Translations under genes and position numbers: made by a program
Notes under the pieces: generated by a model
What the model saw: only the letters and a program-made list of their open reading frames with translations
Told to the model about the DNA's origin: nothing
The model's database searches: none
Shown: piece by piece, positions 14,610 through 23,683 of the stretch
Layout of the letters: each line of letters begins with the position of its first letter
Position numbering within the stretch: position 1 is the first letter of the stretch
From: an uncultured Dehalococcoidia bacterium
Lineage (GTDB): Bacteria > Chloroflexota > Dehalococcoidia > GIF9 > UBA5629
Length of the DNA: 52,891 nt
Reading direction: 5' to 3'
Assembly: GCA_903929005.1 (NCBI GenBank)
Contig: CAIYTC010000054.1
Coordinates: 1-52,891 of the forward strand

Positions 14610-16049
14610 TCAAGCTTTTAACATATCTGATGCTGCGGCCAGCCGTGCCAGGCAAAGCTCCCTGCCCAGTACCTCCATAGTCTGGAAAAGTGGTGGCGAG
14701 GCGGTCCGGCCGGTAATAGCGACGCGCAGCACGCCGAAAAAAGGACCCGCCTTAAATCCAAGTTCCTCAGTCAGCGGCCTGATAGCGGCTTCCAATTGTT
14801 CCGCATCCCAGGCTAAGGTTTTCTCCAGTGCAGCAATGGATTTGCCTAATATATCTGAGGCCTGTTTACTATCCAGCTTTCCCCATAATAATTCCCGATC
14901 ATATTCAACTGTAGAAGTAAAGAAAAAATCTACCAGTGAAGGTACTTCGGAGAGCGTTTTGGCCCTTTCTTGCACGAGCGGGGCTATCTGCTCCAGGTAC
15001 CCCGCATCTATGGGCCTTTTCACCGCGGGCGGCAGCGCCCGTTCAACAAAGGGCAGGCTCCTGTCGCTAAACTCCTGTGTGCCCAGGGCACGGATGTACA
15101 TGCCATTCATCCACTCCAGCTTGGCTATATTAAAAACGGCGGCAGTTTTGCTGACGCGCTCAATGGAAAAATTCTTAACTATCTCCTCCACTGTCATGAT
15201 CTCGGTCTTATCGTCCAGCGACCATCCCAGCAGCGCAAGGAAATTTATCATGGCCTCCGGCAAATATCCCTGGTCCTGGTATTCATTAATAGCTGTAGCC
15301 CCATGCCGCTTGCTGAGCTTGGATTTGTCCGGGCCCAAGATCATCGGCAGGTGCGCGAATTGCGGCGGCTGCCAGCCGAACGCACGATACAGCAGGACGT
15401 GCCGCGGTGTACTGGAAAGCCACTCCTCAGCCCGCATGACATGGGAAATATCCATGTAATGGTCATCCACAATATTGGCCAGGTGGTAGGTGGGATAGCC
15501 GTCCGATTTTAACAGGACAAAATCGTCCAGCGTGCTGTTCGCGAAGATCACCTCACCCCGGATCAGGTCCTCGACTGTGGTTTGCCCTTCCAGCGGTGAT
15601 TTGAAGCGCACGACCGGCACTGTACCACTGGATTTCGTTGCTTGTACCTGTTCTTGGGCAAGATTCCGGCAATGCCTGTCATAGCCGGTGGGCAACTTGC
15701 GCGCCATCTGGTCCTGCCGCATTTTATCCAGCCTTTCCGAGGAGCAAAAGCACCAGTAAGCCTTGCCTTCATTCACAAGTTCTTCGGCGTACCTCCGGTA
15801 CATGTCCAGCCGCTGTGACTGGAAATAGGGGCCCTCATCCCAGTCCAGGCCCAGCCATTTCAGGCTTTCCATGATGATCTCGGTGGCGCCCTCCACCTTG
15901 CGGGCCTGATCGGTATCTTCAATGCGCAGGATAAATACACCTTTAGTGTGGCGGGCGAAAAGCCAGTTGAAAAGCGCTGTCCTTATGTTGCCGAGGTGGG
16001 GATAACCGGTGGGACTGGGAGCAAATCGCACCCTAACCTGACCCTGCAT
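14610..16049 (-). CDS. gltX: Glutamyl-tRNA synthetase
   Basis: A 479-residue class I synthetase that charges tRNA with glutamate. It has the HIGH-type motif HLGN (18-21), KLSKR (244-248), and a zinc-site-like CFC (100-102) with His126-Cys127. The start is ATG 16049, one base after the stop of the RDD gene. A longer reading to 16247 runs inside that gene and lacks family sequence. The length is typical. Whether it is discriminating or also makes Glu-tRNA(Gln) cannot be decided without seeing gatCAB. Confidence 0.96.
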   Translation of the reverse strand: MQGQVRVRFAPSPTGYPHLGNIRTALFNWLFARHTKGVFILRIEDTDQARKVEGATEIIMESLKWLGLDWDEGPYFQSQRLDMYRRYAEELVNEGKAYWCFCSSERLDKMRQDQMARKLPTGYDRHCRNLAQEQVQATKSSGTVPVVRFKSPLEGQTTVEDLIRGEVIFANSTLDDFVLLKSDGYPTYHLANIVDDHYMDISHVMRAEEWLSSTPRHVLLYRAFGWQPPQFAHLPMILGPDKSKLSKRHGATAINEYQDQGYLPEAMINFLALLGWSLDDKTEIMTVEEIVKNFSIERVSKTAAVFNIAKLEWMNGMYIRALGTQEFSDRSLPFVERALPPAVKRPIDAGYLEQIAPLVQERAKTLSEVPSLVDFFFTSTVEYDRELLWGKLDSKQASDILGKSIAALEKTLAWDAEQLEAAIRPLTEELGFKAGPFFGVLRVAITGRTASPPLFQTMEVLGRELCLARLAAASDMLKA

Positions 16050-16050
16050 G

Positions 16051-16599
16051 TTAACCTGCGCCTTCCCGCGCCAGCGACTGGTTGAAAATGACCTGCTTGA
16101 CCGGCAGTTTGACCACGTAGGTATCAGCAATCCTGTCGTGCAGACCCTGCTTGCGGCTGTCAAAGGCAACCATGATAAATCCGATTCCGAGCATGGACGC
16201 ACATAACAGGCTGCCGAGGAAGCGGATAAAGGCGGAGCGCAGGTCAAGCGGTGAACTGTCGGTGCGTATAACCTTGATACCTACGCTCAGCTTGCCCGCC
16301 GTTTGCCCCGTAGTGGCCCAACAGACAACGAAATAGACCGTGCTGCCAACCAGTAGAACAAGTAATACGGTAGCCACCAACCAGATGATGCCGACGGACA
16401 CTGGCGCGCCGTCAGCAATATCGCCCAAGGCATTAATTACCCTGTGTATATTGGGGAAGATCCAGAAAAACGACTGGGATATAACGCAATACAATATATA
16501 CAAACCCGCTATCAATATCGCCAAGTCAATCAGTCCTGCGGCCAGCCTGATCCAAAACCCGGCATACTCCAGGGCATATTCCTGCGGTTTTTCTTTCAA
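16051..16599 (-). CDS. RDD family membrane protein
   Basis: A 182-residue RDD protein with two to four membrane segments: around 15-45, 68-95 and 125-145. Typical family sequence is seen: GFWIRLAAGLIDL at the start, TTGQTAGK in the middle and a C-terminal QGLHDRIADTYVV. The role of RDD proteins is poorly known; some affect ion or Na+/H+ exchange. The start is TTG with AAGGAG six bases upstream. It is one base from gltX, so the two are translationally coupled. Confidence 0.85.
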   Translation of the reverse strand: MKEKPQEYALEYAGFWIRLAAGLIDLAILIAGLYILYCVISQSFFWIFPNIHRVINALGDIADGAPVSVGIIWLVATVLLVLLVGSTVYFVVCWATTGQTAGKLSVGIKVIRTDSSPLDLRSAFIRFLGSLLCASMLGIGFIMVAFDSRKQGLHDRIADTYVVKLPVKQVIFNQSLAREGAG

Positions 16600-16715
16600 A
16601 ACTGACTCCTTATTGGTACGCCGGTTTTGACTGCGGGATGCCGGAAACGTTGTCCTAATACCGCTCCGGCCGCTGGATTTTGCTCAAATCAGGCTGCGAG
16701 AAACTCCAACGACGC

Positions 16716-17009
16716 TTATTTTTCCTTGCCTTTACCCTTAGTGAGGGTTTTATACATCTCCTCGTATTCCCTGAGAGTCTGTTTTAAGCGCTCAACCAGC
16801 AACTCTGCCTGCTTGAGCTTGCCCCTGGTCTCTTCAACCTGGGTAGTGATACTGAAGAGCAGCTCGTTGCGCCTGTTAGCAGAGTCAACCTCAAAGGTTG
16901 CGAAACCCTCCTGCCCCTGCTGGGGAGCGTTGGTGATCTGATTATAAGGATCGTTGGGTCCGGCCATAGGATCTTTTTTTATCTGCCCAAACTTGTCTTG
17001 TGGTCTCAT
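16716..17009 (-). CDS. Small coiled-coil protein of unknown function
   Basis: A 97-residue charged protein. The first 40 residues are rich in Gln, Asn and Pro and probably disordered. From about residue 42 to 92 it is a continuous helix with heptad-like spacing, likely a coiled coil, ending in a Lys-rich tail. A GAGG ribosome site sits nine bases before the ATG, and the gene lies in line with its minus-strand neighbours, so I consider it real. I do not recognise a family. Confidence 0.6.
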   Translation of the reverse strand: MRPQDKFGQIKKDPMAGPNDPYNQITNAPQQGQEGFATFEVDSANRRNELLFSITTQVEETRGKLKQAELLVERLKQTLREYEEMYKTLTKGKGKEK

Positions 17010-17072
17010 TTTTGAAACCTCGCTTTTAAGTAAAATTTAGCACATCCGCTGGCCAAATAGCAACAGTATTTT

Positions 17073-17993
17073 TTAGGCGCTTTTATTTAAGCCTAACAGT
17101 GCCTTTTTCAAATCATCGGGAATCTCACAGGTGAAAGAGCGGGTTTGGCCAGTGGATGGCAACCTTAACTCCAGGCTGCAGGCATGCAGGAACTGCCGCC
17201 CCAACAGCTTCGATTTTACTCCATATACGCTATCACCCAAAACAGGGTGGCCTATAGCAGAGAAATGCACCCTTATCTGGTGCGTCCTTCCCGTCTTGAT
17301 ACGCGCCTCTACCAAACTGTAGCCAACTAAATATTTCAGCACCTTGTAGTCCGTCCTGGCCTCCCTTCCCCTGGATACAACAGCCATGCGTTTACGGTCA
17401 GACGGGTCCCGCCCTATGAGTGCATCAACGGCGCCCCTTTCCGGCAGGAGCTTGCCGGTGACCACGGCCAGATAACCCTTTTTTATTGAGCGGGAGGTAA
17501 ACTGCTCTACCAGGTTGAGACGAGTTTTTTCATTCCTGGCTATAACCATCAGACCGGACGTATCCTTATCCAGCCTGTGCACGATGCCCGGTCTGGGCGA
17601 ACTGCCAAAGCCTGCGAGGTCGGGGAAACGCCTCAATAGCGCGTTTACCAGCGTATGGCTGGCATGGCCAGGGGCAGGGTGGACAGTAAGGCCGGCCGGC
17701 TTATTGATCACGGCCAGATCTGCATCTTCATAAACCACCTCAAAAGGGATATCTTCGGGCACAAGCTCCACTGGTTGCGGTGGAGGTATGTGTATTTCGA
17801 TATGGTCACCGCATTTAAGCTTCAGAGCAGGGCGTACGTCCCGCCCGTTGACTGTCACCTGGCCTTCTTCGATCAGCTTCTGAATATGCGAGCGCGTCAG
17901 ATCAGCCAGGCAATCAGCCAGGTATTTATCCAGCCGGACTCCGTCTGCTACGGCTTCAAGAGTCCTTTTTTCCGGCTTTTGGCTTGGCTTCAT
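17073..17993 (-). CDS. rluD: RluD-type 23S rRNA pseudouridine synthase
   Basis: A 306-residue RluA/RluD-family synthase that isomerises uridines in 23S rRNA. An N-terminal S4 RNA-binding domain (about 12-70, with RLDKYLA) is followed by the catalytic domain with HRLDKDTSG (catalytic Asp142) and the RTHQIRVH motif. I chose ATG 17993, inside the last 38 bases of lspA in another frame, since family similarity starts shortly after. A start at 18020 is also open. The lspA-rluD order is common in bacteria. Confidence 0.92.
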   Translation of the reverse strand: MKPSQKPEKRTLEAVADGVRLDKYLADCLADLTRSHIQKLIEEGQVTVNGRDVRPALKLKCGDHIEIHIPPPQPVELVPEDIPFEVVYEDADLAVINKPAGLTVHPAPGHASHTLVNALLRRFPDLAGFGSSPRPGIVHRLDKDTSGLMVIARNEKTRLNLVEQFTSRSIKKGYLAVVTGKLLPERGAVDALIGRDPSDRKRMAVVSRGREARTDYKVLKYLVGYSLVEARIKTGRTHQIRVHFSAIGHPVLGDSVYGVKSKLLGRQFLHACSLELRLPSTGQTRSFTCEIPDDLKKALLGLNKSA

Positions 17994-18477
17994 GTTTTTT
18001 TCCGAGGGTGGCCAGCGCAATTACTGCCAGCGACAGGGCTCCGACCGTAATGGCCGAATCTGCGACATTGAAAGCCGGCCAGTAGACATAACCCCAAAGC
18101 CGCACGTAAATAAAGTCAGTAACATAGCCTAACCTCAAGCGGTCTACCAGGTTGCCCAAAGCGCCGGCAAAGATAAGGCTCAAAGCGATGCCGCCGGCTA
18201 AGCCAAGCTCTTTGAGGTACCTGAAGAAGAGCAGAACTACAACCAACCCGGCAATGGCCACTATGCTGAGCAGGAAGGCCTGGTTGGTAATGAGGCCGAA
18301 GGCCGAACCGGTATTCTGGACATGCACGAAAGTTAGCCGTCCCGTCTCCGGCAGTGATCCCCCCAGGGGAATATGGGAGATTATCCATTCCTTACTGATG
18401 ATGTCCAGAGCCACGATTGCAGCTACGATGACGAGGAAGACCAGGCCATGCCACCAGGCCATACGGTCAGGCTTCAT
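17956..18477 (-). CDS. lspA: Signal peptidase II (lipoprotein signal peptidase)
   Basis: A 173-residue aspartyl membrane protease that cleaves prolipoproteins before the lipid-modified cysteine. Four membrane segments are visible, with the signature NTGSAFG (55-61), [15 protein letters not shown] and FNVADSAI. The catalytic pair is Asp121 and Asp140, 19 residues apart as in characterised enzymes. The C-terminus is an unusual Lys-rich tail that overlaps the rluD start. Its substrates would include the many lipoproteins encoded in this window. Confidence 0.96.
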   Translation of the reverse strand: MKPDRMAWWHGLVFLVIVAAIVALDIISKEWIISHIPLGGSLPETGRLTFVHVQNTGSAFGLITNQAFLLSIVAIAGLVVVLLFFRYLKELGLAGGIALSLIFAGALGNLVDRLRLGYVTDFIYVRLWGYVYWPAFNVADSAITVGALSLAVIALATLGKKHEAKPKAGKKDS

Positions 18478-18575
18478 GTTTGTACCCTGCAGGCGCCCAA
18501 TAACTCCAGGCTTCCAGTTTTAACCGGCTATTCCAGCAAATCATTTTACAGCCGCTTATTCTAACTTAAGGTAAA

Positions 18576-19355
18576 TTACAACACAAGCTGGTCAAGCATG
18601 GATCGTACTTGCCTGATAGTATCCACGGCCTGCCCACGCCAGTGGTTATTGGTAAATATAAAGGTGTTTTTGGCTGTGCGGCTAACCTGGCCGATCCTGG
18701 GTATCCACTCCTCAAGTTCATCCTGCCGGTAGGTGTAATCATACCTCTCCCAGGCCTGCTCGTGCTGCCACCATTTGGCGGCGTTGCGGCCATGAAAGCG
18801 GACATAGCCAATATCGCTGGTAACCTCGGCCACGGGCGGCAGCAACCCGGGCAAAGGAGGTTCATCCACACAGCAAAATCCGATGCTGTTACGCTTCATC
18901 CAAGCGAGGGTTTCCTGGTTAAGCCAGGCCGCGTTGCGGTACTCTATGACCAGCGGCAGGCCCCGCATCCATTCTTGAAACTGATCCAGGTATTGCCGGT
19001 TGGCGGGAGTACAGCCAAAGCTGTAAGGAAATTGCGCCAGGATACAGCCCAGCTTATTTGCCCCAATCAGCGGCTGTAGCATCCGTATAAAGGCCTTGCA
19101 AGCATCCGCGCCCTGTTCCCGTTGGTGAGTCATCTCCTGGTTGGCTTTGACCGAAAAAAGGAACCCCTCGCCTGTTTTCCTGGCGAGGGATTCCAGGGTA
19201 GACACACCCGGTAAAGTGTAATAGGTCGAGTTTAACTCCAGCGCGTTGAACTCCTGTGCATAAAAGCTCAGCCAGTTTTTACGGGGGAGGCCTTGCGGAT
19301 AATAAATTCCTGCCCAGTCAGCATAGCTAAAGCCACACGTACCGCAGTAGAACAC
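18576..19355 (-). CDS. DUF72 family protein
   Basis: A 259-residue DUF72 protein, a TIM-barrel family found in bacteria and archaea. Typical sequence is seen: YCGTCGFSYADW at the start, FNALELNSTYY (about 36-46), and the later YVRFHGR and FTNNHWRGQA motifs. Its biochemical role is not established. The length matches the family. The ATG start begins directly with the conserved block. Confidence 0.9.
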   Translation of the reverse strand: MFYCGTCGFSYADWAGIYYPQGLPRKNWLSFYAQEFNALELNSTYYTLPGVSTLESLARKTGEGFLFSVKANQEMTHQREQGADACKAFIRMLQPLIGANKLGCILAQFPYSFGCTPANRQYLDQFQEWMRGLPLVIEYRNAAWLNQETLAWMKRNSIGFCCVDEPPLPGLLPPVAEVTSDIGYVRFHGRNAAKWWQHEQAWERYDYTYRQDELEEWIPRIGQVSRTAKNTFIFTNNHWRGQAVDTIRQVRSMLDQLVL

Positions 19356-19431
19356 AACACACTATCCGCACGAGACATCATTCATCAACGATACCCCGGG
19401 CGCCACTATTTTCGCTCAACCTTTCCCGCAG

Positions 19432-19593
19432 CTAAAACGGAAAGCCGGGTATCTTCGGAAAGTTAGCTGCACCTATGATCATGCCTATGCCAGTAATAAT
19501 GAACCAGATCGCAATGACGTAATTCACTATCCTCGGAAAGATGAGGATGAGAATACCTATTAAAATGGAAATAATCCCCCATGTTACTAACAT
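19432..19593 (-). CDS. Small membrane protein (DUF3096-like), 53 residues
   Basis: ATG at 19593 to TAG at 19432 encodes 53 residues: hydrophobic segments at about 5-19 and 25-42, separated by a short PRIVN turn, and a C-terminal FPKIPGFPF tail. A perfect AAGGAGG lies five bases before the ATG. The sequence resembles the DUF3096 family of tiny membrane proteins, whose function is unknown. It lies 49 bases after the related 50-residue gene and is probably cotranscribed with it. Confidence 0.75.
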   Translation of the reverse strand: MLVTWGIISILIGILILIFPRIVNYVIAIWFIITGIGMIIGAANFPKIPGFPF

Positions 19594-19642
19594 AATCCCT
19601 CCTTACCTTTTAATAGTATGCGTATATTACTATTACCGTTTC

Positions 19643-19795
19643 TTAGCGGTCGATCAAGGCCAGTACGCCCCACACGATCAGGAAAATACCAATAATCCAA
19701 ATGGCAAAGCCCTGCTGCCAAATACATAGAATGCCGGCGATAATTGCGAGGATAGCCTTGGCTGTATTGCTCATTGAGAAATGCTTGTTGGCCAC
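19643..19795 (-). CDS. Small membrane protein (DUF3096-like), 50 residues
   Basis: A 50-residue protein with one or two hydrophobic helices (about 11-26 and 29-46). GTG 19795 is the chosen start because AAAGGAGG lies ten bases upstream. An in-frame ATG at 19774 would remove seven residues, and an upstream reading to 19831 lacks a ribosome site. The repeated IAGI and IIGIFLIVWG patterns resemble its downstream neighbour, so the pair may be a duplication or a two-part membrane complex. Confidence 0.7.
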   Translation of the reverse strand: MANKHFSMSNTAKAILAIIAGILCIWQQGFAIWIIGIFLIVWGVLALIDR

Positions 19796-19829
19796 TATAT
19801 GCAAACCTCCTTTATCTGAAATATTCATC

Positions 19830-19859
19830 ATATTATTAGTTTTTCCACAAAAATGTCAA
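19830..19859 (-). promoter_or_regulatory. Predicted promoter of the two small membrane protein genes
   Basis: On the minus strand a consensus -35 TTGACA (19854-19859) is followed after 18 bases by TAATAT (19830-19835). A second -10-like TATGAT lies two bases further on. The GTG start of the 50-residue gene is about 35 bases downstream. Confidence 0.55.
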
Positions 19860-19928
19860 CTTGATTTTAGATTATGCGTATAAATACATGCGCAGCTACC
19901 GGGCTGACGATTTTTACCACGAAAGAAG

Positions 19929-19956
19929 CGGGCGGTGGATTTAAATCCACCGCCCG
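19929..19956 (-). terminator. Terminator of the hrcA-grpE-dnaK operon
   Basis: A perfect 28-base palindrome (two 14-base arms, GC-rich outer part, AT centre) lies 23 bases after the dnaK stop on the minus strand. A pyrimidine-rich CTTCTTTCG stretch follows. Its strength suggests that transcription ends here and that dnaJ is not part of this operon. Confidence 0.75.
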
Positions 19957-19978
19957 TAATTCCTGCTGCCAAATTTGC

Positions 19979-21892
19979 TCAGACCTCGCGGAATTCGCCT
20001 TCTACGGTACCTTCGTCCTTGGGTGGAGGGGGAGGAGTCTCCTCCGCTGAACCGCCGGCTCCGCCGGGGCCATCTCCCGGGGGAGGTGTGCCCTGCTGGT
20101 AAACGGCGGCGCCGATTTTCTGCATGGAATCATTGAGCGCCTGAAGGGCGCTCTTGATATAGCTTATATCGGTCCCCTGCAAGGCTGACCGCGTGGCAGC
20201 TATCTTGCCTTCCACTTCGCTCTTAAGGTCGGCTGCTATCTTATCGCCATACTCCCGAATAGTTTTTTCCGCTGAGTATACAGTGGCTTCGGCTATGTTC
20301 TTGGTCTCAACCTCTTCCTTTTTGCGGGTATCATCTACAGCATGTGCGTCGGCCTCACGGCGCATCTTTTCAACCTCATCCTTGTTAAGGCCACTTGAAG
20401 CAGTGATGGTTATCTTCTGCTCCTTGCCGGTGCCCTTATCCTGGGCGCGGACATTGAGTATGCCGTTGGCATCCAGGTCAAAGGTTACCTCAACCTGGGG
20501 CACGCCTCGCGGCGCCGGCAGCAGGCCATCAAGTATGAACCTGCCCAGTGTCTTATTATCGCCTGCCATGGGGCGTTCGCCCTGCAGAACATGTATTTCT
20601 ACGCTCGGCTGGTTATCGGCAGCCGTGCTGAATACCTGGCTCTTGGAAGTCGGGATGGTTGTATTCCTGGGGATGAGCGGGGTCATCACACCGCCCAGCG
20701 TTTCGATGCCCAGCGTAAGTGGCGTTACATCGAGCAGGAGTATGTCTTTTACGTCTCCCTTGAGCACGCCGCCCTGTATGGCCGCACCCAACGCCACAGC
20801 TTCATCCGGGTTGATGCCCTTGATCGGCTCCTTGCCGAAAAACTGGCGTACGATTTCCTGCACTTTAGGCATGCGTGTCTGGCCGCCGACCAGTATGACA
20901 TCCGTCACCTGGGAAGCAGTGAGACCGGCATCCGATAGCGCCTTTTTACAGGGCTCGACGCTCTTCTCCAGCAGGTCAGATGATAGCTGCTCCAGCTTGG
21001 CACGGGTTAAAGTGATATTCAAATGCTTGGGACCGGACGCATCCGCAGTGATAAAGGGGAGGTTGATCTCCGTCTGGCCGGTGGTAGAAAGTTCCCTCTT
21101 GGCCCTCTCCGCCGCATCTTTCAGCCTCTGCAAGGCCATCTTGTCCTGCCTGAGGTCGATGCCCTGCTCTTTCTTAAACTCCTCGGTCAGCCAGTCCATG
21201 ACCTTCAGGTCGATATCATCGCCGCCGAGGTGAGTATCGCCATTGGTTGACTTGACCTGGAAGGTGCCCTCTCCAAGCTCGAGGATTGAGATATCGAAAG
21301 TGCCACCACCCAGGTCATAAACGGCGATCATTTCTTCCTTCTTCTTGTCCATGCCATAGGCCAGTGCAGACGCTGTAGGCTCGTTTACAATGCGTATCAC
21401 GTTCAGTCCGGCAATAACGCCGGCATCCTTGGTGGCCTGCCTCTGGCTGTCGTTAAAATAAGCCGGCACAGTAACCACCGCGTCCGTAACTTTGTCGCCC
21501 AGGAAGGCTTCGGCATCCAGCTTCAGTTTCTGTAGTATCATGGCTGATATCTCGGCCGGGCTGTACTCTTTACCACCCATAACCACCCGGGCATCACCGT
21601 TAGGTGCTTCCATTATCTTATAAGGCAACCGTTTGATGTCATTCTGCACCTCCGCGTCCTTATATTTGCGTCCTATCAGGCGCTTAATGCTGAAGATGGT
21701 GTTCTCCGGATTAGTGATGGCCTGTCTTTTGGCCAGCAAGCCCACCAGCCTTTCTCCCTTTTTATCTATGGCGACAACCGATGGTGTCAGGCGTTCGCCT
21801 TCCCGGTTCGTGATGATGACCGGTTCGCCGCCCTCCATGGTAGCCACAAGGCTGAATGTCGTTCCCAGGTCTATACCTACTGTTCTACCCAT
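19979..21892 (-). CDS. dnaK: Chaperone DnaK (Hsp70)
   Basis: A 637-residue Hsp70 with ATPase domain (GIDLGTTFS at the start; [10 protein letters not shown] near 196-205), substrate domain with the [14 protein letters not shown] stretch, and helical lid. The C-terminal tail is Gly/Pro-rich and ends in EGEFREV, close to the usual EEVD-like bacterial ending. It refolds proteins with GrpE and DnaJ; dnaJ is not in the window. A strong AGGAGG site precedes the ATG. Third and last gene of a CIRCE-controlled operon. Confidence 0.98.
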   Translation of the reverse strand: MGRTVGIDLGTTFSLVATMEGGEPVIITNREGERLTPSVVAIDKKGERLVGLLAKRQAITNPENTIFSIKRLIGRKYKDAEVQNDIKRLPYKIMEAPNGDARVVMGGKEYSPAEISAMILQKLKLDAEAFLGDKVTDAVVTVPAYFNDSQRQATKDAGVIAGLNVIRIVNEPTASALAYGMDKKKEEMIAVYDLGGGTFDISILELGEGTFQVKSTNGDTHLGGDDIDLKVMDWLTEEFKKEQGIDLRQDKMALQRLKDAAERAKRELSTTGQTEINLPFITADASGPKHLNITLTRAKLEQLSSDLLEKSVEPCKKALSDAGLTASQVTDVILVGGQTRMPKVQEIVRQFFGKEPIKGINPDEAVALGAAIQGGVLKGDVKDILLLDVTPLTLGIETLGGVMTPLIPRNTTIPTSKSQVFSTAADNQPSVEIHVLQGERPMAGDNKTLGRFILDGLLPAPRGVPQVEVTFDLDANGILNVRAQDKGTGKEQKITITASSGLNKDEVEKMRREADAHAVDDTRKKEEVETKNIAEATVYSAEKTIREYGDKIAADLKSEVEGKIAATRSALQGTDISYIKSALQALNDSMQKIGAAVYQQGTPPPGDGPGGAGGSAEETPPPPPKDEGTVEGEFREV

Positions 21893-21945
21893 TTTATCCT
21901 CCTGTGATGCATATTTAGTTTATTCAAAGCAACTTTAATCCGCTA

Positions 21946-22491
21946 TTAATTATGGCTGTTTCCTTCTCCGTTGTCGCCGGACTCCAATGGTTCCCCGGGT
22001 TTCCCTTTGCCCACCGCGACCTGGGCCGCCCTGAGTACCTTATCTTTCATCGTGTAGCCTTTTCTGTGCTCAGAGATAACCGTCCCTTCGTCTCCTTCTT
22101 CATGGGCAATTGCCTCATGAAGATTGGGATCAAATGGCTTGCCTACGCAGTCTATCTCGGTGCAACCAGTGGCCTTCAATATATCCTGAAGGTTGCGCTG
22201 GATGATCCTGAAACCGTCTATCCATGTTTGATCCCTGAAAGCAGGATCCATCATCGAGAATGCCCGTTCCATATCATCAACAACAGGCAAGAGCAACCTG
22301 ATAAGCGCTGCATTGGACCAGTTCAGGGACTCCTGTTTCTCCTGCTCAGTCCTCTTCTTTAGGTTCTGATAGTCGGCGACAGCCCTCTGTGCGCTGGCCA
22401 GGTAGCCATCAGCTTTCTCCTTTTCCTCGGCGAGCGCTTTTTTCAGCTCCTCGATATTATCCTGCTCCTGTGCAACAGATTCCTCTGCCAA
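21946..22491 (-). CDS. grpE: Nucleotide exchange factor GrpE
   Basis: A 181-residue GrpE that releases ADP from DnaK. The long acidic N-terminal coiled coil (about 1-65) is followed by the beta-wing domain with the typical GCTEIDCVGKPFDPNLHEA region. The start is TTG with a perfect GGAGG five bases upstream. It lies 26 bases after hrcA and 53 bases before dnaK. Confidence 0.96.
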   Translation of the reverse strand: MAEESVAQEQDNIEELKKALAEEKEKADGYLASAQRAVADYQNLKKRTEQEKQESLNWSNAALIRLLLPVVDDMERAFSMMDPAFRDQTWIDGFRIIQRNLQDILKATGCTEIDCVGKPFDPNLHEAIAHEEGDEGTVISEHRKGYTMKDKVLRAAQVAVGKGKPGEPLESGDNGEGNSHN

Positions 22492-22517
22492 AATTACCTC
22501 CTGCTCAAAGCCTGGGC

Positions 22518-23549
22518 TCAGTCATTCCGCCAGACCCTGGCTACAAGTTCGCTCAATAAGCCTGAAATATAGTTAACGGCAGAAATAGCCCTGGAATAGT
22601 CCATCCTCTTGGGGCCTATAACCCCAATCGTACCCTGTGCCTGCTCAGGGATCCCGTAATTACTGAAGACAAGACTTAAACCGTGCAGCGCTGTCTCACG
22701 GTTTTCCTCACCGATAATAACCTTGACTCCTTCCTCCGTAACCTGCCAGTCGATGACATTCCGCAACCAGCCCTTGGCCTCCATAAGTTCGAGGATGCCG
22801 AGCATCCTCTCACGTTGTACGAATTCAGGTTGTCCCAGCATCAGCCGCAGGCCTTCAAGATACGAGCTCTCATATTCAATCGCATCTTCACTGGCCATCA
22901 CATCTGATATAGTGCCCAATACTTTTTTCTCTAACGGGGTCAGTTCCAGTTTCTTGCCGGCAATCTGGCTCCGGGTTTGGGCGGCATACTCCCGGTTGAA
23001 CTTAAGCGCTACCTCACCAAGCTGCTCCTGGCGCACGCTTTCGTCGAAGCTCAGGGTTTGACGCCGTAATACTGCATTGCTCAGGATAAGCACCAGCATC
23101 GCCATATACTGGTGCATCTCCACCAGCTCAATATGTTTGAATTTACATTCAGCAGATTTAGGGAAAGTCACAATTGCCACGTTGCCAACAAGCCGGGCCA
23201 TGGTATTGGCTGCTATTTTCAGCAGCGTGTCATATTCGTCAACAGCGGTGTCCAGCAGCCGCCTGATGCGCTTCTGATCCTCACCCGGAAGGGCAGCATG
23301 CCCGGAGATAGTCTCAACATAGAACCTGTACCCCTTATCCAGTGGAACGCCACCGGAAGAGGTATAGGGCCTGGCTATATAGCCCTCTTCCTCCAGCGAA
23401 GCCATGTCATTGCGTATAGTGGCAGGACTTACACCCAGGCTGTGATGGCGTAGTATCGCCTCAGAAGCAACAGGTGTGGCAGTAGCTATATATTCGCTTA
23501 CTATTATTTTTAGGACTGAATCACGTCTTTTATAAGCAGCCTTGCTCAT
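22518..23549 (-). CDS. hrcA: Heat-inducible transcription repressor HrcA
   Basis: A 343-residue HrcA, the repressor of class I heat-shock genes. A winged-helix N-terminus (about 8-80) with the conserved SPATIRNDMA helix is followed by the GAF-like dimerisation domain. It binds the CIRCE element directly ahead of its own gene, so the operon is autoregulated. GroEL normally assists HrcA folding; groE is not in the window. The ATG is three bases from the CIRCE element. Confidence 0.97.
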   Translation of the reverse strand: MSKAAYKRRDSVLKIIVSEYIATATPVASEAILRHHSLGVSPATIRNDMASLEEEGYIARPYTSSGGVPLDKGYRFYVETISGHAALPGEDQKRIRRLLDTAVDEYDTLLKIAANTMARLVGNVAIVTFPKSAECKFKHIELVEMHQYMAMLVLILSNAVLRRQTLSFDESVRQEQLGEVALKFNREYAAQTRSQIAGKKLELTPLEKKVLGTISDVMASEDAIEYESSYLEGLRLMLGQPEFVQRERMLGILELMEAKGWLRNVIDWQVTEEGVKVIIGEENRETALHGLSLVFSNYGIPEQAQGTIGVIGPKRMDYSRAISAVNYISGLLSELVARVWRND

Positions 23550-23552
23550 TTT

Positions 23553-23579
23553 TTAGCACTCTCCACTTTAGACTGCTAA
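23553..23579 (-). promoter_or_regulatory. CIRCE operator for HrcA
   Basis: TTAGCACTC (23553-23561), nine spacer bases, then GACTGCTAA (23571-23579). This is the CIRCE inverted repeat with one mismatch in the second arm (GAGTGCTAA in consensus). It ends three bases before the hrcA ATG, and the GGAG that serves as ribosome site lies inside it, so HrcA binding covers the translation start region as well as the early transcript. Confidence 0.92.
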
Positions 23580-23589
23580 TTTACTATAT

Positions 23590-23618
23590 AATGTAGCACC
23601 TCGGTAAAAACAAGTCAA
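23590..23618 (-). promoter_or_regulatory. Predicted promoter of the hrcA operon
   Basis: On the minus strand TTGACT (23613-23618) and TACATT (23590-23595) are separated by 17 bases, just upstream of CIRCE. The -35 lies two bases from the terminator of the preceding lipoprotein gene. Confidence 0.65.
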
Positions 23619-23619
23619 A

Positions 23620-23647
23620 ATAGGGCGGCTGCGCGCAGCCGCCCTAT
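23620..23647 (-). terminator. Terminator of the lipoprotein gene cluster
   Basis: A perfect 28-base palindrome (arms 23620-23633 and 23634-23647) lies 36 bases after the stop of the 23684 gene on the minus strand, followed by ATTTTGACTTGTTTTT. It separates the lipoprotein cluster from the heat-shock operon, whose -35 begins directly behind it. Confidence 0.8.
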
Positions 23648-23683
23648 GGCCTATAAATTTTCAGACGGTATTAATACGTATGT

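Noticed and set aside
14605-15512. Two open frames (284 and 180 residues) opposite gltX
   Set aside because: They mirror gltX, have no family resemblance and no ribosome sites.
20193-21233. 346-residue open frame opposite dnaK
   Set aside because: Low-complexity Ser/Leu-rich translation, no ribosome site and antisense to a highly conserved gene: a shadow of dnaK codon usage.
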